A stretch of 17,553 bases of DNA from Acidobacteriaceae bacterium (GCA_003165095.1 PLSH01000145.1:7097-24649), one strand, 5' to 3'. Counted from the first letter of the stretch, positions 1 through 8,411 are shown. The notes: a model not told the origin generated them from the letters alone. Made by a program: numbers and translations.

Positions 1-1
1 G

Positions 2-127
2 GCTGTCGTTATCCCCGGCGTGAATGAGGCCATCGACGCCAAAAACTCTGCAATCGCCGCACAACAGTTGGTGGTGCTTGCGCAGGCGCTCGATCGCGCC
101 ACGCAGAGCCTGAACTCCTCACGCTAA
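2..127 (+). CDS. C-terminal fragment, probable M28-family (glutamate carboxypeptidase II-like) peptidase
   Basis: Only the last 41 codons are present, open from the window edge in frame 2 and ending in TAA at 125-127. The peptide contains VIPGVNEAIDAKN followed by an amphipathic helix (AAQQLVVLAQALDRATQSL). This resembles the end of the transferrin-receptor-like dimerisation domain that closes M28 peptidases of the glutamate carboxypeptidase II type, where a 'LPGVREAIE...' motif is followed by a helix. The family assignment is inferred from this short match; no catalytic residues are in view. The codon use and the clean stop support a real gene. It is not obviously part of the ccm operon, because a 122-bp gap with a predicted promoter separates it from ccmE. 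Confidence 0.5.
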   Translation, partial: AVVIPGVNEAIDAKNSAIAAQQLVVLAQALDRATQSLNSSR

Positions 128-129
128 AT

Positions 130-146
130 CCCCTCGGAATAAGGGG
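130..146 (+). terminator. Weak hairpin after the peptidase gene
   Basis: CCCCT (130-134) and AGGGG (142-146) pair around a 7-base loop three bases after the upstream stop codon, followed by TTAA but no real T-run. It may be a weak terminator or 3'-end hairpin; the stem is only five pairs, so the call is tentative. Confidence 0.25.
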
Positions 147-209
147 TTAACCGCCTGCGATGGGTGAAGGTGCTGGTGTGACCTAAATCACTCAAGTTGC
201 CTCCAACAG

Positions 210-238
210 TTGACCCCGGCCCTCTACCCTCGTATCGT
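210..238 (+). promoter_or_regulatory. Predicted sigma70-type promoter of the ccmE operon
   Basis: TTGACC (210-215), a 17-base spacer and TATCGT (233-238) match the -35/-10 consensus at 5/6 and 4/6. Transcription would begin near 244-246, only about five bases before the ccmE ATG at 250. No Shine-Dalgarno sequence precedes that ATG, so the message may be leaderless or nearly so. Prediction from sequence only. Confidence 0.45.
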
Positions 239-249
239 TAAGACTGACA

Positions 250-771
250 ATGAAAATCTCTGGAAACACCTTGCGGATCGGGATTGCGGCTGCCATTATC
301 GTCGGCACCATCGGATGGCTCGCCTTCACCGGCTACGGGGCGAACAAGAGCTACTATGTGACCATTGCCGAGCTCGGCGGGTTGGGCGACAAGGCCTACC
401 ACAGCCAGCTGCGTGTTGAAGGCTTCGTTCAGCCCGGCTCCATCGAACAGAACGGCACCCACGTCGATTTTGTAATGAATGAGTTTGAGAGCCACTCTCC
501 CAAGGCCGGCAGCGGCCGGCTGCTGAAGGTGGTTTACAAGGGCTCTGAGCCGCCTCCTGACACTTTCAAAGACGATGCGCAGGCGCTGGCGATGGGTACC
601 TATGGACGTGACGGAGTATTCCACGCCAACGTGCTTCAGGCCAAGTGCGCAAGCAAATACGCGCCCGTGCAGCCCGGCGCGGCGCCGGCAGGTCCTGCCA
701 ACGCCAAACCCGCCGCTGCGTCCAGCGCCGCGCCGGCAGCGCCCGCCGCCAACCAGACCGCAGCCAACTGA
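250..771 (+). CDS. ccmE: Cytochrome c maturation haem chaperone CcmE, CxxxY variant
   Basis: CcmE is the periplasmic, membrane-anchored haem chaperone of System I cytochrome c biogenesis; it covalently holds haem and passes it to the CcmF/H ligase. The 173-residue product has an N-terminal anchor (about residues 9-27) and an OB-fold-like body with LRVEGFVQPGSI (54-65), VDFVMNEF (72-79) and LLKVVYKGSEPP (91-102). Classical CcmE attaches haem through His in HxxxY. Here the matching motif is C133-A-S-K-Y137 (Cys codon 646-648), the variant known from archaea and Desulfovibrio. The tail after residue 138 is rich in Ala and Pro and looks disordered. It is the first gene of ccmE-ccmA-ybaK-ccmB. ATG 250 is chosen because the anchor follows directly; no ribosome binding site is evident. 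Confidence 0.9.
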   Translation: MKISGNTLRIGIAAAIIVGTIGWLAFTGYGANKSYYVTIAELGGLGDKAYHSQLRVEGFVQPGSIEQNGTHVDFVMNEFESHSPKAGSGRLLKVVYKGSEPPPDTFKDDAQALAMGTYGRDGVFHANVLQAKCASKYAPVQPGAAPAGPANAKPAAASSAAPAAPAANQTAAN

Positions 772-775
772 TCGA

Positions 776-1459
776 ATGAGCGCCAACCCATCCGAGCCCG
801 CCCGCACTACGCTCTGCGCCCGGCTCGATCAGGTTTCAAAGCTCTTTGGTTCTTTTGCCGCGCTGCGCCAGGTTTCCGCTGACTTTGAACCGGGCCGGTG
901 CTACGTCCTGCTGGGCGAGAACGGCGCCGGCAAGTCAACACTTTTGAGGATTCTGGCCGGACTGCTGCGCCCCAGTTTCGGCACGGTCCGAGTCTTCAAC
1001 GGCCTCGAGCCACAGCAGGCCCGCGCGCGCATCGCATACATGAGCCATGCACCCATGCTCTACGACGAGCTGACCGCACAGGAAAATCTGCGCTATTTTG
1101 CCGATCTCTATCCCGGCCGCGACTGCCTGCCGACGGCCGATGCGCTGCGCCAGGTGGGTCTCGACCCCGATCTGAAACGCACCCTGGGCCAGTATTCGCA
1201 AGGCATGCGCCAGCGCACTTCGCTGGCCCGCGTTCTGCTCCCCATTCCCGAATTGCTTCTGCTCGATGAGCCGTTCTCAAACATGGACGTCGAAAGCGCC
1301 CGGCAGATGGTAGAAATGCTGGCCGGCTTCCGCCAGAGCGATCGCACAATTGTGCTCACCACCCATCAGCGCGAGCTGGCCGCGCCCATCGCCGACTGGG
1401 TACTGACGCTGCACGCCGGCCGGATAGCGTCTTTCGAGCCGGGAAGGCCGACGTTATGA
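776..1459 (+). CDS. ccmA: Haem exporter ATP-binding protein CcmA
   Basis: This is the ABC ATPase subunit that works with CcmB at the inner membrane to release haem-loaded CcmE. The 227-residue protein carries Walker A GENGAGKS (47-54), a Q-loop region with the CcmA-like context ELTAQENLRYF (98-108), ABC signature YSQGMRQR (140-147), Walker B LLLLDEP (160-166) and the switch His in TTHQ (H197). Length fits the family (about 200-230). The frame is open further upstream, but ATG 776 lies only four bases after the ccmE stop and gives the usual N-terminus. No Shine-Dalgarno sequence is seen, so translational coupling to ccmE is likely. Its stop overlaps the next start as ATGA (1456-1459). Confidence 0.92.
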   Translation: MSANPSEPARTTLCARLDQVSKLFGSFAALRQVSADFEPGRCYVLLGENGAGKSTLLRILAGLLRPSFGTVRVFNGLEPQQARARIAYMSHAPMLYDELTAQENLRYFADLYPGRDCLPTADALRQVGLDPDLKRTLGQYSQGMRQRTSLARVLLPIPELLLLDEPFSNMDVESARQMVEMLAGFRQSDRTIVLTTHQRELAAPIADWVLTLHAGRIASFEPGRPTL

Positions 1460-1977
1460 AAACCAACGGCGCCCGCCTTCTTGAATCCCTCGGCATCCCG
1501 TTTGAACTGCGCGAATACGAAGTCGATCCCAACGATCTCTCGGCAACTACAGTCGCAAAAAAAATCGCCATGCCTGCCGAGCAGGTTTTTAAGACGCTGC
1601 TTACGACGGGCGGGGCAGGCGTCTATGTATTCGCCGTGATTCCCGGCAATGCCGAGCTGGACTTCAAGAAGCTTGCTCGATCAGCCGGGCTGCGCAAGGC
1701 TGAAATGGTTCCCCTCAAGGATGTGCAGCCGCTCACCGGCTACATTCGCGGTGGTGTGACGGTCTTCGGCGCCAGGAAGCCTTTTCCGGCCTTCGTCGAT
1801 GAGACTGCAATCCTGTTCGACAAGATCAGCGTCTCGGCCGGAACGCGAGGAACACAGTTAGTCCTAAGCCCCGACGACTATTTCCGCGCCGCCGCGGCCC
1901 AAACCGCGGACCTGACAAAAGACACTGCCAAATCCGACGATTTGAATCCCGCAGCTTCGGAGGGCCAGCCAGCGTGA
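1456..1977 (+). CDS. ybaK: YbaK/EbsC-type Cys-tRNA(Pro) deacylase
   Basis: YbaK proteins are free-standing editing enzymes that hydrolyse cysteine mischarged on tRNA(Pro) in the cytoplasm. The 173-residue product aligns by eye with E. coli YbaK along its length. The start (ARLLESLGIPFELREYEVDP), the VFKTLL segment with the conserved Lys at residue 46, PGNAELDFKKLA (63-74), the TGYIRGGVTVFG loop (94-105) and SAGTRGTQLVLSP all have YbaK counterparts. The last 25 residues or so are an extra polar tail. The gene overlaps ccmA by four bases and the ccmB start by one (TGATG), so it is embedded in a cytochrome c maturation operon, which is an unusual location. A related ProX-type deacylase is less likely because of the GG-containing loop. 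Confidence 0.88.
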   Translation: MKTNGARLLESLGIPFELREYEVDPNDLSATTVAKKIAMPAEQVFKTLLTTGGAGVYVFAVIPGNAELDFKKLARSAGLRKAEMVPLKDVQPLTGYIRGGVTVFGARKPFPAFVDETAILFDKISVSAGTRGTQLVLSPDDYFRAAAAQTADLTKDTAKSDDLNPAASEGQPA

Positions 1978-2642
1978 TGCGCGCCCTGTGGACTCATCTC
2001 CTGAAAGACCTGCGCATCGAGTGGCGCTCGCTCGACGCGGTGATCTCCATGCTGTTCTTTTCCGGGCTGGTGGTCGTGCTCTTCTCCATCGCATTCGACC
2101 CGCGCGGCGAATTTTCACAGCAGATTGCCGGCGGCGTACTCTGCGTGGCCACCATGTTCGCCTCAGTGAGCGCGCTCAATCAGGCATGGGCGCGCGAAAT
2201 TCGCCACCAGGTGATGGATGCCCAGCGCATGGTCCCTTCGTCCTCGGCTGAGCTCTACCTGGCCAAGGTGATTGTGAACTTCATCTTTGTCACCGTCGTT
2301 CAGGTGATCCTGGCGCCCTTCTTTTTTATCTTCTATAACCTTCACGTCGCAGGCCAGGGCTGGTTGCTGATGCTGGTGCTGCCGCTGGGCACATGGGCCC
2401 TGGTCGGCAATGGCATCTTCTTTGCCGCGCTCGCGATGAGCAGCCGCAATCGCGAGTTGCTGCTCTCGCTGATTCTCTTTCCCATCTTCATCCCTGCGCT
2501 TTTGGCCATGGTGCAGGCCACCACGTCCATTTTCACCGGAGAAGGCGATCCGACGCTGTGGATCAAGATGCTGGTGGGCTACGACATTATTTTTACTACC
2601 GTAAGCCTGCTGCTGTTTGACGTGGCGCTGCACGCCGAATAG
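1977..2642 (+). CDS. ccmB: Haem exporter membrane protein CcmB
   Basis: CcmB is the inner-membrane partner of the ATPase CcmA in the complex that releases holo-CcmE. The product (221 residues) starts with the typical cytoplasmic LLKDLRIEWRS segment, then has about six hydrophobic helices at roughly 20-40, 48-66, 94-120, 128-150, 160-180 and 197-215. The soluble loop WAREIRHQVMDAQRMVPSS lies between the second and third helices and is a family hallmark. Length matches the family (about 220). The start could be ATG 1977, overlapping the ybaK stop, or GTG 1974 one codon earlier; GGAGG at about 1957 sits 9 bases before GTG and 12 before ATG. It is the last + strand gene here and meets glpD tail to tail. 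No ccmC follows. Confidence 0.88.
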   Translation: MRALWTHLLKDLRIEWRSLDAVISMLFFSGLVVVLFSIAFDPRGEFSQQIAGGVLCVATMFASVSALNQAWAREIRHQVMDAQRMVPSSSAELYLAKVIVNFIFVTVVQVILAPFFFIFYNLHVAGQGWLLMLVLPLGTWALVGNGIFFAALAMSSRNRELLLSLILFPIFIPALLAMVQATTSIFTGEGDPTLWIKMLVGYDIIFTTVSLLLFDVALHAE

Positions 2643-2657
2643 CAACTGCCGCGTGTG

Positions 2658-4268
2658 CTATCGCGAATAGGCAATGGGCGCCCGGCGGAGATCGCAATCG
2701 TCATAGATATAGCCCTTCGCGGTTTCAATAAAGTCCGACAGGTCTTTCACCTTCCACGCGTCGCTCCTGTTCAGTTCTTTGGCCATCAGGTCTGCCACCA
2801 CGGGCGCAGCTTCAATGGCGGCGCGCGCATCGAGGAAAAGAGCGCGGGTGCGCCGGGCCAGAACATCCTCGACCGTCCGCGCCATTTCGTGACGCGCAGC
2901 CCACAGCACCTCGCGCAGCCGGTACGGAAGGCGCGGATGAATCGGCGCATCGAGATTCGTATTGAGGTCCGCATCTCCGGCTCGGATTGCGTCGAGCAAA
3001 GGCAGATCTGAGCCGTAGACGCGCGCCCACTCTGAAGTTCCTTCACTCGGATTCAGCGTCCATCCGTGAAGCCTCAAGTCCCGCGTGCGCGACGGTACCC
3101 TGGGAAGCGATGCAACTTCCGCGGCGCGATCGATGGTGTCCTGGCCCATGCGGCGATAAGTGGTCCATTTGCCTCCGGTCACCGTGACTAATCCGGAGTT
3201 TGAAACCAGGATGGTGTGGTCCCTGGAAAGCTTCGATGTTTTTACGCCGCCTTTGCGCACCAGCGGGCGCTGGCCCGACCAGACGCTGAGGATCTCTGCC
3301 GCAGTTGGCGTGCGGTGAAGATAGCGGGTGATGTGATCCAGCAGAAAGTCTCTCTCCGATGCTTTTGCGCGCGGCTCGTCAGACACTCGGTCGACAGGTT
3401 CATCGGTGGTTCCTACGAGCGTTGCGCCGTGCCACGGAATGGCGAACAGCACGCGGCCATCGGCCGTTTTGGGAACCATGAGCGCGGCATTTCCAGGCAG
3501 AAAGTAATGCGGCAGCACGAAATGGGTTCCCTGGCTTATGGCCAGCAGCGATCCGCGCGTGTGGCCATCGAAGGCAAGCGTCTCTTCCGCATGAACTCCG
3601 CATGCGTTGATCACGACCTTCGCCTGCAGTTCGATGACGGCGCCACTCTCACGGTCGCGCGCCCTGATGCCAGCGGTCTTGCCTCCAACCTGCAGCAGGC
3701 CGGTGGCCTCAACGTAGTTGATGGCGGTTCCTCCCAGGTCCTCAAGCGTGCGCAGCAGCGCGATGGCAAAACGCGCGTCGTCAAATTGGCCATCGTGATA
3801 GAGAATGCCGCCGCGAAGACCATCCGCGGCCAGGCCCGGCAACTTCTCAAGCGTGCTGTTGCGAGAGAGAAGCTCTGAGCGCCCCATCGACAAGCTGCCG
3901 GAGAGCTGCTCATAGACTTTGAGGCCGATGCCGTAATACGGAAGCGAAAAGTAGCTATAAGCCGGGACGACGAAAGACAAATCGTGGACCAGGTGGGGCG
4001 CGTTCCTCAACATGCGGCCGCGCTCACGCAAAGCATCCAGAACCAGGGTCAGGTTGAGTTGTTCGAGGTAGCGAACGCCGCCGTGCGCGAGCTTTGTGCT
4101 TCGGCTCGATGTGCCCTTGGCGAAATCGAAGCGCTCCACCAGCAGGGTGCGATACCCCCGGGAAACCGCTTCAACGGCCGCGCCCAGGCCGCTGGCGCCG
4201 CCACCGATCACCAATACATCCCACTGCTCGCCTTGCCGCCCCAATTGTTTCAGGATGTTCGTTCTCAT
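2658..4268 (-). CDS. glpD: FAD-dependent glycerol-3-phosphate dehydrogenase
   Basis: This enzyme oxidises sn-glycerol-3-phosphate to dihydroxyacetone phosphate at the inner face of the membrane, passing electrons to quinone. The 536-residue product has the FAD-binding start DVLVIGGGASGLGAA (17-31) with E45 at the end of the second strand. The GlpD/GlpA signature GTSSRSTKLAHGGVRYLEQ follows at 52-70, then a DAO-type catalytic domain with PWHGATLVGTTDEP and GQRPLVRKGG, and a C-terminal helical domain containing REVLWAARHEMARTVEDVL. Length is typical of GlpD (500-570). GAGGG lies about eight bases before the ATG. It is a single gene convergent with ccmB (15-base gap); no glycerol kinase or facilitator is nearby. 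Its DHAP product is also an expected end product of inositol catabolism, but no shared regulation is visible. Confidence 0.92.
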   Translation of the reverse strand: MRTNILKQLGRQGEQWDVLVIGGGASGLGAAVEAVSRGYRTLLVERFDFAKGTSSRSTKLAHGGVRYLEQLNLTLVLDALRERGRMLRNAPHLVHDLSFVVPAYSYFSLPYYGIGLKVYEQLSGSLSMGRSELLSRNSTLEKLPGLAADGLRGGILYHDGQFDDARFAIALLRTLEDLGGTAINYVEATGLLQVGGKTAGIRARDRESGAVIELQAKVVINACGVHAEETLAFDGHTRGSLLAISQGTHFVLPHYFLPGNAALMVPKTADGRVLFAIPWHGATLVGTTDEPVDRVSDEPRAKASERDFLLDHITRYLHRTPTAAEILSVWSGQRPLVRKGGVKTSKLSRDHTILVSNSGLVTVTGGKWTTYRRMGQDTIDRAAEVASLPRVPSRTRDLRLHGWTLNPSEGTSEWARVYGSDLPLLDAIRAGDADLNTNLDAPIHPRLPYRLREVLWAARHEMARTVEDVLARRTRALFLDARAAIEAAPVVADLMAKELNRSDAWKVKDLSDFIETAKGYIYDDCDLRRAPIAYSR

Positions 4269-4570
4269 GGTCGTACCCTCAACTCCCGGCCACGTACAGG
4301 GTCCAAATCACGCGGCAAAAAAGTGCGCGGCTGGTTGGATGCGCAGGTGCCTGTCGCCGGGCGACGCGGGTTCGTGGCGTAATACTGGAATGCCAAACGA
4401 GATCGATCCCGCCCTTGCTCTGCATTCATGCCAATCCGCGGCATGGCCTGAGGCCGGAGTCGATCTCAGGCGTCCGGAGTCAGAGCAGCCACTCGATCTG
4501 AGTGGTTCAAGGACAAAAAATCGAAGTATGCCGGCCACGCAACGCGGCCGGCACAGCTGGTTTAAGCAAT
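4269..4570. other. Intergenic region between receptor gene and glpD
   Basis: This 302-bp stretch holds no credible gene. It must contain the glpD promoter (- strand), but no convincing -35/-10 pair was found. It carries the terminator at 4515-4553, a second hairpin CCACTC-GATCT-GAGTGG (4489-4505), an odd palindrome GGCCTGAGGCC (4445-4455) and a repeated CCGGAGTC. Short + strand reading frames here show no start signals and no recognisable protein character. Confidence 0.6.
4515..4553 (-). terminator. Rho-independent terminator of the TonB-dependent receptor gene
   Basis: Eighteen bases past the receptor stop codon on the - strand is a perfect 8-bp stem, TGCCGGCC (4529-4536) with GGCCGGCA (4546-4553), around a 9-base loop. 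On the - strand a run of six T residues (4515-4520 complement) follows eight bases after the stem. The GC stem and T-run fit an intrinsic terminator, although the T-run is slightly displaced. The hairpin at 4489-4505 lies just beyond and could add to it. Confidence 0.65.
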
Positions 4571-7500
4571 TTAGTAAATCACCTTCAAACCGAATTGAAT
4601 GATGCGGGGCTCGAAGGTGGAAGTGATCTGTCCGCCGCTGGTTGGATTGGCGGTTGGTGGAATCGCTGAATTCGGTGCTGTTGCCCCGTAACTCAGAGTT
4701 TGCGTCGCGGTGGGCTGCGAACCACTGATCGTGCTAGGCAGATAAAGGTTGGTGTGATTAAACAGGTTGTAGGCCTCGGCACGGAACTCGATCTTCATGC
4801 TTTCGAGCGGCGTGTTGAACTTCTTGTTCAGGTCGAAGTCGGTTTCATTGAACGCGGGCGTGCGACCAGGATTGCGCGACGCGTTGCCGAACGGACTCAG
4901 AACATTCCCAGACGCATCCTTGTAGGGCGGAATCAGGAAGGACGAGTAGTTGATGTAGTTCACATAGCCGCTGTTGGGGGCGCGGTTCGATTTTCCCTGC
5001 GTGACCTTGGTGCCGGGAACATAGTCCGGCCGGTATTCGTTGGCGCCGCGATAGGTCGCTGAGATCTGCGCCGACACTTGCTGATTGCCATTGGGCGTGT
5101 AGGTCAGGTTAAACGGCGTGCCGGCCTGCGCGGTATTGATGGCGCTGATTTGCCAGCCGCCCAGCACTGCATTCTCGGCGCCATTCATGCCTGAAACGAA
5201 ACGCCGGCCCTGACCCACCGGAACCTCGTAGACCAGGCTGGTAACGTTGGCGATGGGCAGGTTGTAGTCCGATTGCGCGTAATCAGCCTTGATATTGTTG
5301 CCATCCTGCGGCGACGGCGTGTTGCCTTCGAGCGAGGCCGAGGCATTGTCCATCGAGTGTTCCCAGGTAAAGGAGTTCAGCAGCGTGAGGCCGCCCACGA
5401 ATCGCTGCTCGTAACGTACCTGCAGCGCGTTGAAGTGAGACCAGAACTCATTGAGCGCTTCGGTAATGTCGCTCGGCCAGTTGGCGTAGGGCCGCGCGAA
5501 ACCGTTGGAGGGATTCTTCTGATTCCCGTTCAGGAAGCCCTGCAGCTTGAGTCCGTGGTTGCCAACGTAGGCCACGTCGACAAGGGTATTCTTCGACAAT
5601 TGCTTCTGCACGCTGAGGAAAAAGTTCTCGACGTAGCTGTCGGGCGTATTCCTGGGAACCCAGGTGATGTTATCGGTAGCTGGATTGAACGTTGTCACCA
5701 GGCCGGATGGAAATCCCTGATCGGAAGTTGCGTAGCAGCTGGGAGTCGTCGTGCCCACCGCAATAATCTCTGCCGGAAGCGGGGTCCCGCACTTGTTCGT
5801 GGTGGTCGGGGTGTTCTGTGTGACCACCGCAAACTGGGCCTGTGGAGCGTTAATGCCCAGGATGTCTCCCGAGCCGGCGCGAGTGTAGTGGACGTAGCCG
5901 GTGCCGAAACCGCCGCGAACAACCGTGTTCGGCATTACCTCATAGGAGAATCCGATGCGCGGCGAAAAATCGTGCAGATCCGGATTCACGAGCGTTCTGC
6001 CGTAAACTCCGCCCCCGGTCACCGGCTGGATGCCATTGCCCGCCTGTGCTCCGGGGGTGATGGTGTCCACCACCTGGTTGACAGGATCGAAGTTGGAGAT
6101 GTTGCTCTTCCACTCCGAATAAGGGGAGCCATACTCCCAGCGGATTCCCAGGTTCAGCGTAAGTTTGGGGGCGATCTTATAGTCGTCCTGCGCGTAGACA
6201 CTGTCCATCGACTGGCGCAGATGGACAACGAAGTAGTTTGCCAACTGGTAGCTCTTGGTCAACCCGAAGAGGAAATCGGCCCAGTAGGTATCGGCAACCG
6301 TGCTGCCGCCGGCGTTGCTGTAGCCGCCCGAGTAGGTCCAGGAACCGTAGAGCGGATTGTTATCGTTGACTGCCATCCAGATGTGTTCGTACTCATAGCC
6401 GAATTTGAGTGAGTGCTTGCCCTTGACCCAGGTGTAGTTCACCTTGGGATCGAGCAGCGCCGGATCCTGCCATTGCGGATTGGTGCTCTGCCGGCCGAAG
6501 GTGGTGAAGTTGTTGATGCTCACCTGGGGAAGGCCGCCCTCGATCGCCGTGGGCACGTCCTGCAGACCGGGGATATTGAAGTCGTTCTGGCCGATTGAGA
6601 GCGTATATTTCCCGGCCTTGGTGCGCGACAGTCCCAGGCGCGCGTCTACGAGCCGGTTGGGGCTGAATTGATGTGTATAACCAAGCGCCACCTGCTGGTC
6701 GAGAATGCGGATGGTGCCATTCGCCGTGCCGTCGAGCGGAAGTGGAATCGTCGGATAGTTGACTCCTGTTTCCTTGCGGTCGCTGACACGCAGGAACCAC
6801 GAGCTGGCCTGGCTCTGTTGAAAGTCCAGGCGAACATCACCCTTGTCAGATTTGTCGGTGAAAGGGACCTCCTTCGCGTAGTCATCCGAATACAGGCCGG
6901 TAGTGGCGAGACCGGAAACCGGCAATGTGCTGGAAAACGGTGCGTAGTACGAAAGGATCTGGGACGTAAGCGGGTTGATGGCGCCAGACGGGATCGCCGT
7001 CCCGGCCGGATACGTCACTCCCGTAAGTGGATTCTTGACCGGCACGACCAAAATGCCGTTGAGCTCGTTTTGCGTGGGAAGCGTGAGCACGTAGAGCGGT
7101 CTCAGCGTCTGGCGGAATCCCTCGTAGTCGACGAATGCGAACAGCTTGTCCTTGGCGATGGGGCCGCCGAAATTCAAGCCGTACTGGTTGCGGTTGAAGG
7201 TGGGCTTCTCAAACGGAACGCTGACCCCGGTGCTGCCAACCAGCGTAGGCTTGAAGAATCCTGCCGCGTTTAGATCGGTATTGCGAATGAACTCATACAG
7301 CGTGGCATGGTAGCTGTTGGTGCCGCTGGCTGAGGCAACGTTGACCGTCGCTCCCGATGAACGCCCCAATTCGGCGCTTTCGTTGTTCGTCACCACATTG
7401 AACTGCGCGACCGAATCCGGCGGAATGGCGATGATCTGGTTGTCGAACCCCTGATTGCTCTCGCCATACGCGTTGTTGTCCATGCCGTCCAGCAGGTAGT

Positions 7501-8149
7501 TGTTAAACATGCTGCGCTGGCCGTTGACGTTGTAGGCGCCCTCGCGCACCAGGCTTGAGATGGAACTGGTGGTTGCCGCGGTCGGCGCTTGCCGCGAGCC
7601 GGTCACCAGCGCCAGAAGGTCGGAGAAGTTGCGGCTCACCAGCGGCAGCGCTTCGGTCTGATATCCAGAAACCGTCTGTTCGCGCTCGCTGGTTTCGGTC
7701 TCCAGTTGCAGCGCCACGCCACTTACTTCCACGGTAGTCGCGGTCTGGCCCACTTGAAGGGTCAGGTCGATGTGCTGCCGCTCGCCCACTGAAACCGTGA
7801 TGTTATCGGCCACCGCGGTGCTAAAACCGTTATGCTCGGCGGTGATTTTGTAGATGCCCGTGTGCAGCGACGGCGCCTCGTACTGGCCTTCAGTGCCCGA
7901 GGTGACCGTGGACACCACGCCGGTGGCCTTATTCAACACCGTCACCGTTGCTCCAGGAATGACCGCGCCGGTTGCATCGTGAACGACGCCAACCAAGGTG
8001 CCGGTGTCGTACTGCGCGACGGCCCTGTTCGCGGAAAAAATGAACAGGAGCGCCAGTGTTAAGAGAATCCACCCGAAACGCCGAGTTTTAGAATTCGCGC
8101 TAAGGCCTGTACCTGCCCGATTCCCCTCAGATCGATTCGCCGACTTCAT
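4571..8149 (-). CDS. TonB-dependent receptor with carboxypeptidase-regulatory-like domain (Oar-like)
   Basis: This is an outer-membrane gated channel driven by TonB, probably for a carbohydrate or other large ligand. The 1192-residue protein has a signal peptide with an unusually long basic n-region (1-26), a hydrophobic core (about 27-40) and a likely cleavage site AVA|Q at 45/46. An Ig-like carboxypeptidase-regulatory domain follows (TLVGVVHDATGAVIPGATV, then a repeat to about 135). A plug domain spans roughly 150-280, with VNGQRSMFNNYLLDGMDNN, and then a long beta-barrel with many aromatic/Gly strands ending in RIIQFGLKVIY. The start is well supported by GAGGAGG five bases upstream. Such receptors are numerous in Acidobacteriota, and the substrate cannot be read from sequence. 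Adjacent inositol genes and an operator-like site upstream hint at, but do not prove, a link. The stop is followed by a terminator. Confidence 0.9.
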   Translation of the reverse strand: MKSANRSEGNRAGTGLSANSKTRRFGWILLTLALLFIFSANRAVAQYDTGTLVGVVHDATGAVIPGATVTVLNKATGVVSTVTSGTEGQYEAPSLHTGIYKITAEHNGFSTAVADNITVSVGERQHIDLTLQVGQTATTVEVSGVALQLETETSEREQTVSGYQTEALPLVSRNFSDLLALVTGSRQAPTAATTSSISSLVREGAYNVNGQRSMFNNYLLDGMDNNAYGESNQGFDNQIIAIPPDSVAQFNVVTNNESAELGRSSGATVNVASASGTNSYHATLYEFIRNTDLNAAGFFKPTLVGSTGVSVPFEKPTFNRNQYGLNFGGPIAKDKLFAFVDYEGFRQTLRPLYVLTLPTQNELNGILVVPVKNPLTGVTYPAGTAIPSGAINPLTSQILSYYAPFSSTLPVSGLATTGLYSDDYAKEVPFTDKSDKGDVRLDFQQSQASSWFLRVSDRKETGVNYPTIPLPLDGTANGTIRILDQQVALGYTHQFSPNRLVDARLGLSRTKAGKYTLSIGQNDFNIPGLQDVPTAIEGGLPQVSINNFTTFGRQSTNPQWQDPALLDPKVNYTWVKGKHSLKFGYEYEHIWMAVNDNNPLYGSWTYSGGYSNAGGSTVADTYWADFLFGLTKSYQLANYFVVHLRQSMDSVYAQDDYKIAPKLTLNLGIRWEYGSPYSEWKSNISNFDPVNQVVDTITPGAQAGNGIQPVTGGGVYGRTLVNPDLHDFSPRIGFSYEVMPNTVVRGGFGTGYVHYTRAGSGDILGINAPQAQFAVVTQNTPTTTNKCGTPLPAEIIAVGTTTPSCYATSDQGFPSGLVTTFNPATDNITWVPRNTPDSYVENFFLSVQKQLSKNTLVDVAYVGNHGLKLQGFLNGNQKNPSNGFARPYANWPSDITEALNEFWSHFNALQVRYEQRFVGGLTLLNSFTWEHSMDNASASLEGNTPSPQDGNNIKADYAQSDYNLPIANVTSLVYEVPVGQGRRFVSGMNGAENAVLGGWQISAINTAQAGTPFNLTYTPNGNQQVSAQISATYRGANEYRPDYVPGTKVTQGKSNRAPNSGYVNYINYSSFLIPPYKDASGNVLSPFGNASRNPGRTPAFNETDFDLNKKFNTPLESMKIEFRAEAYNLFNHTNLYLPSTISGSQPTATQTLSYGATAPNSAIPPTANPTSGGQITSTFEPRIIQFGLKVIY

Positions 8150-8411
8150 TTTGCCTCCTCAAAGTTGTTGTTTCAAAAACGGTTAAGTGTCTTTCCTCAT
8201 TTACGAGGACGGCATTTCTTATTTGCAAGGGTCGAACTCATCCTTGTTCACGGTCGTTAAGGTTACAAGAACGGGCCGTTAAAATGCCTGTAATAGACAA
8301 AAAATCCACTCCAAACACATGCGACTACGAGCGGGCAGGGACTTTCGCTAACCCATTCAACAAGAGGCAGTATTCGGCGGTGGATTTCTCTAAGTCTGTT
8401 TCCGCAAGAGG

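Noticed and set aside
5273..6412. 379-codon + strand frame opposite the receptor gene
   Set aside because: It is antisense to a clearly coded beta-barrel region, has no ribosome binding site and the protein is rich in Arg/Val/Gly without any domain; it is a GC-rich antisense artefact.
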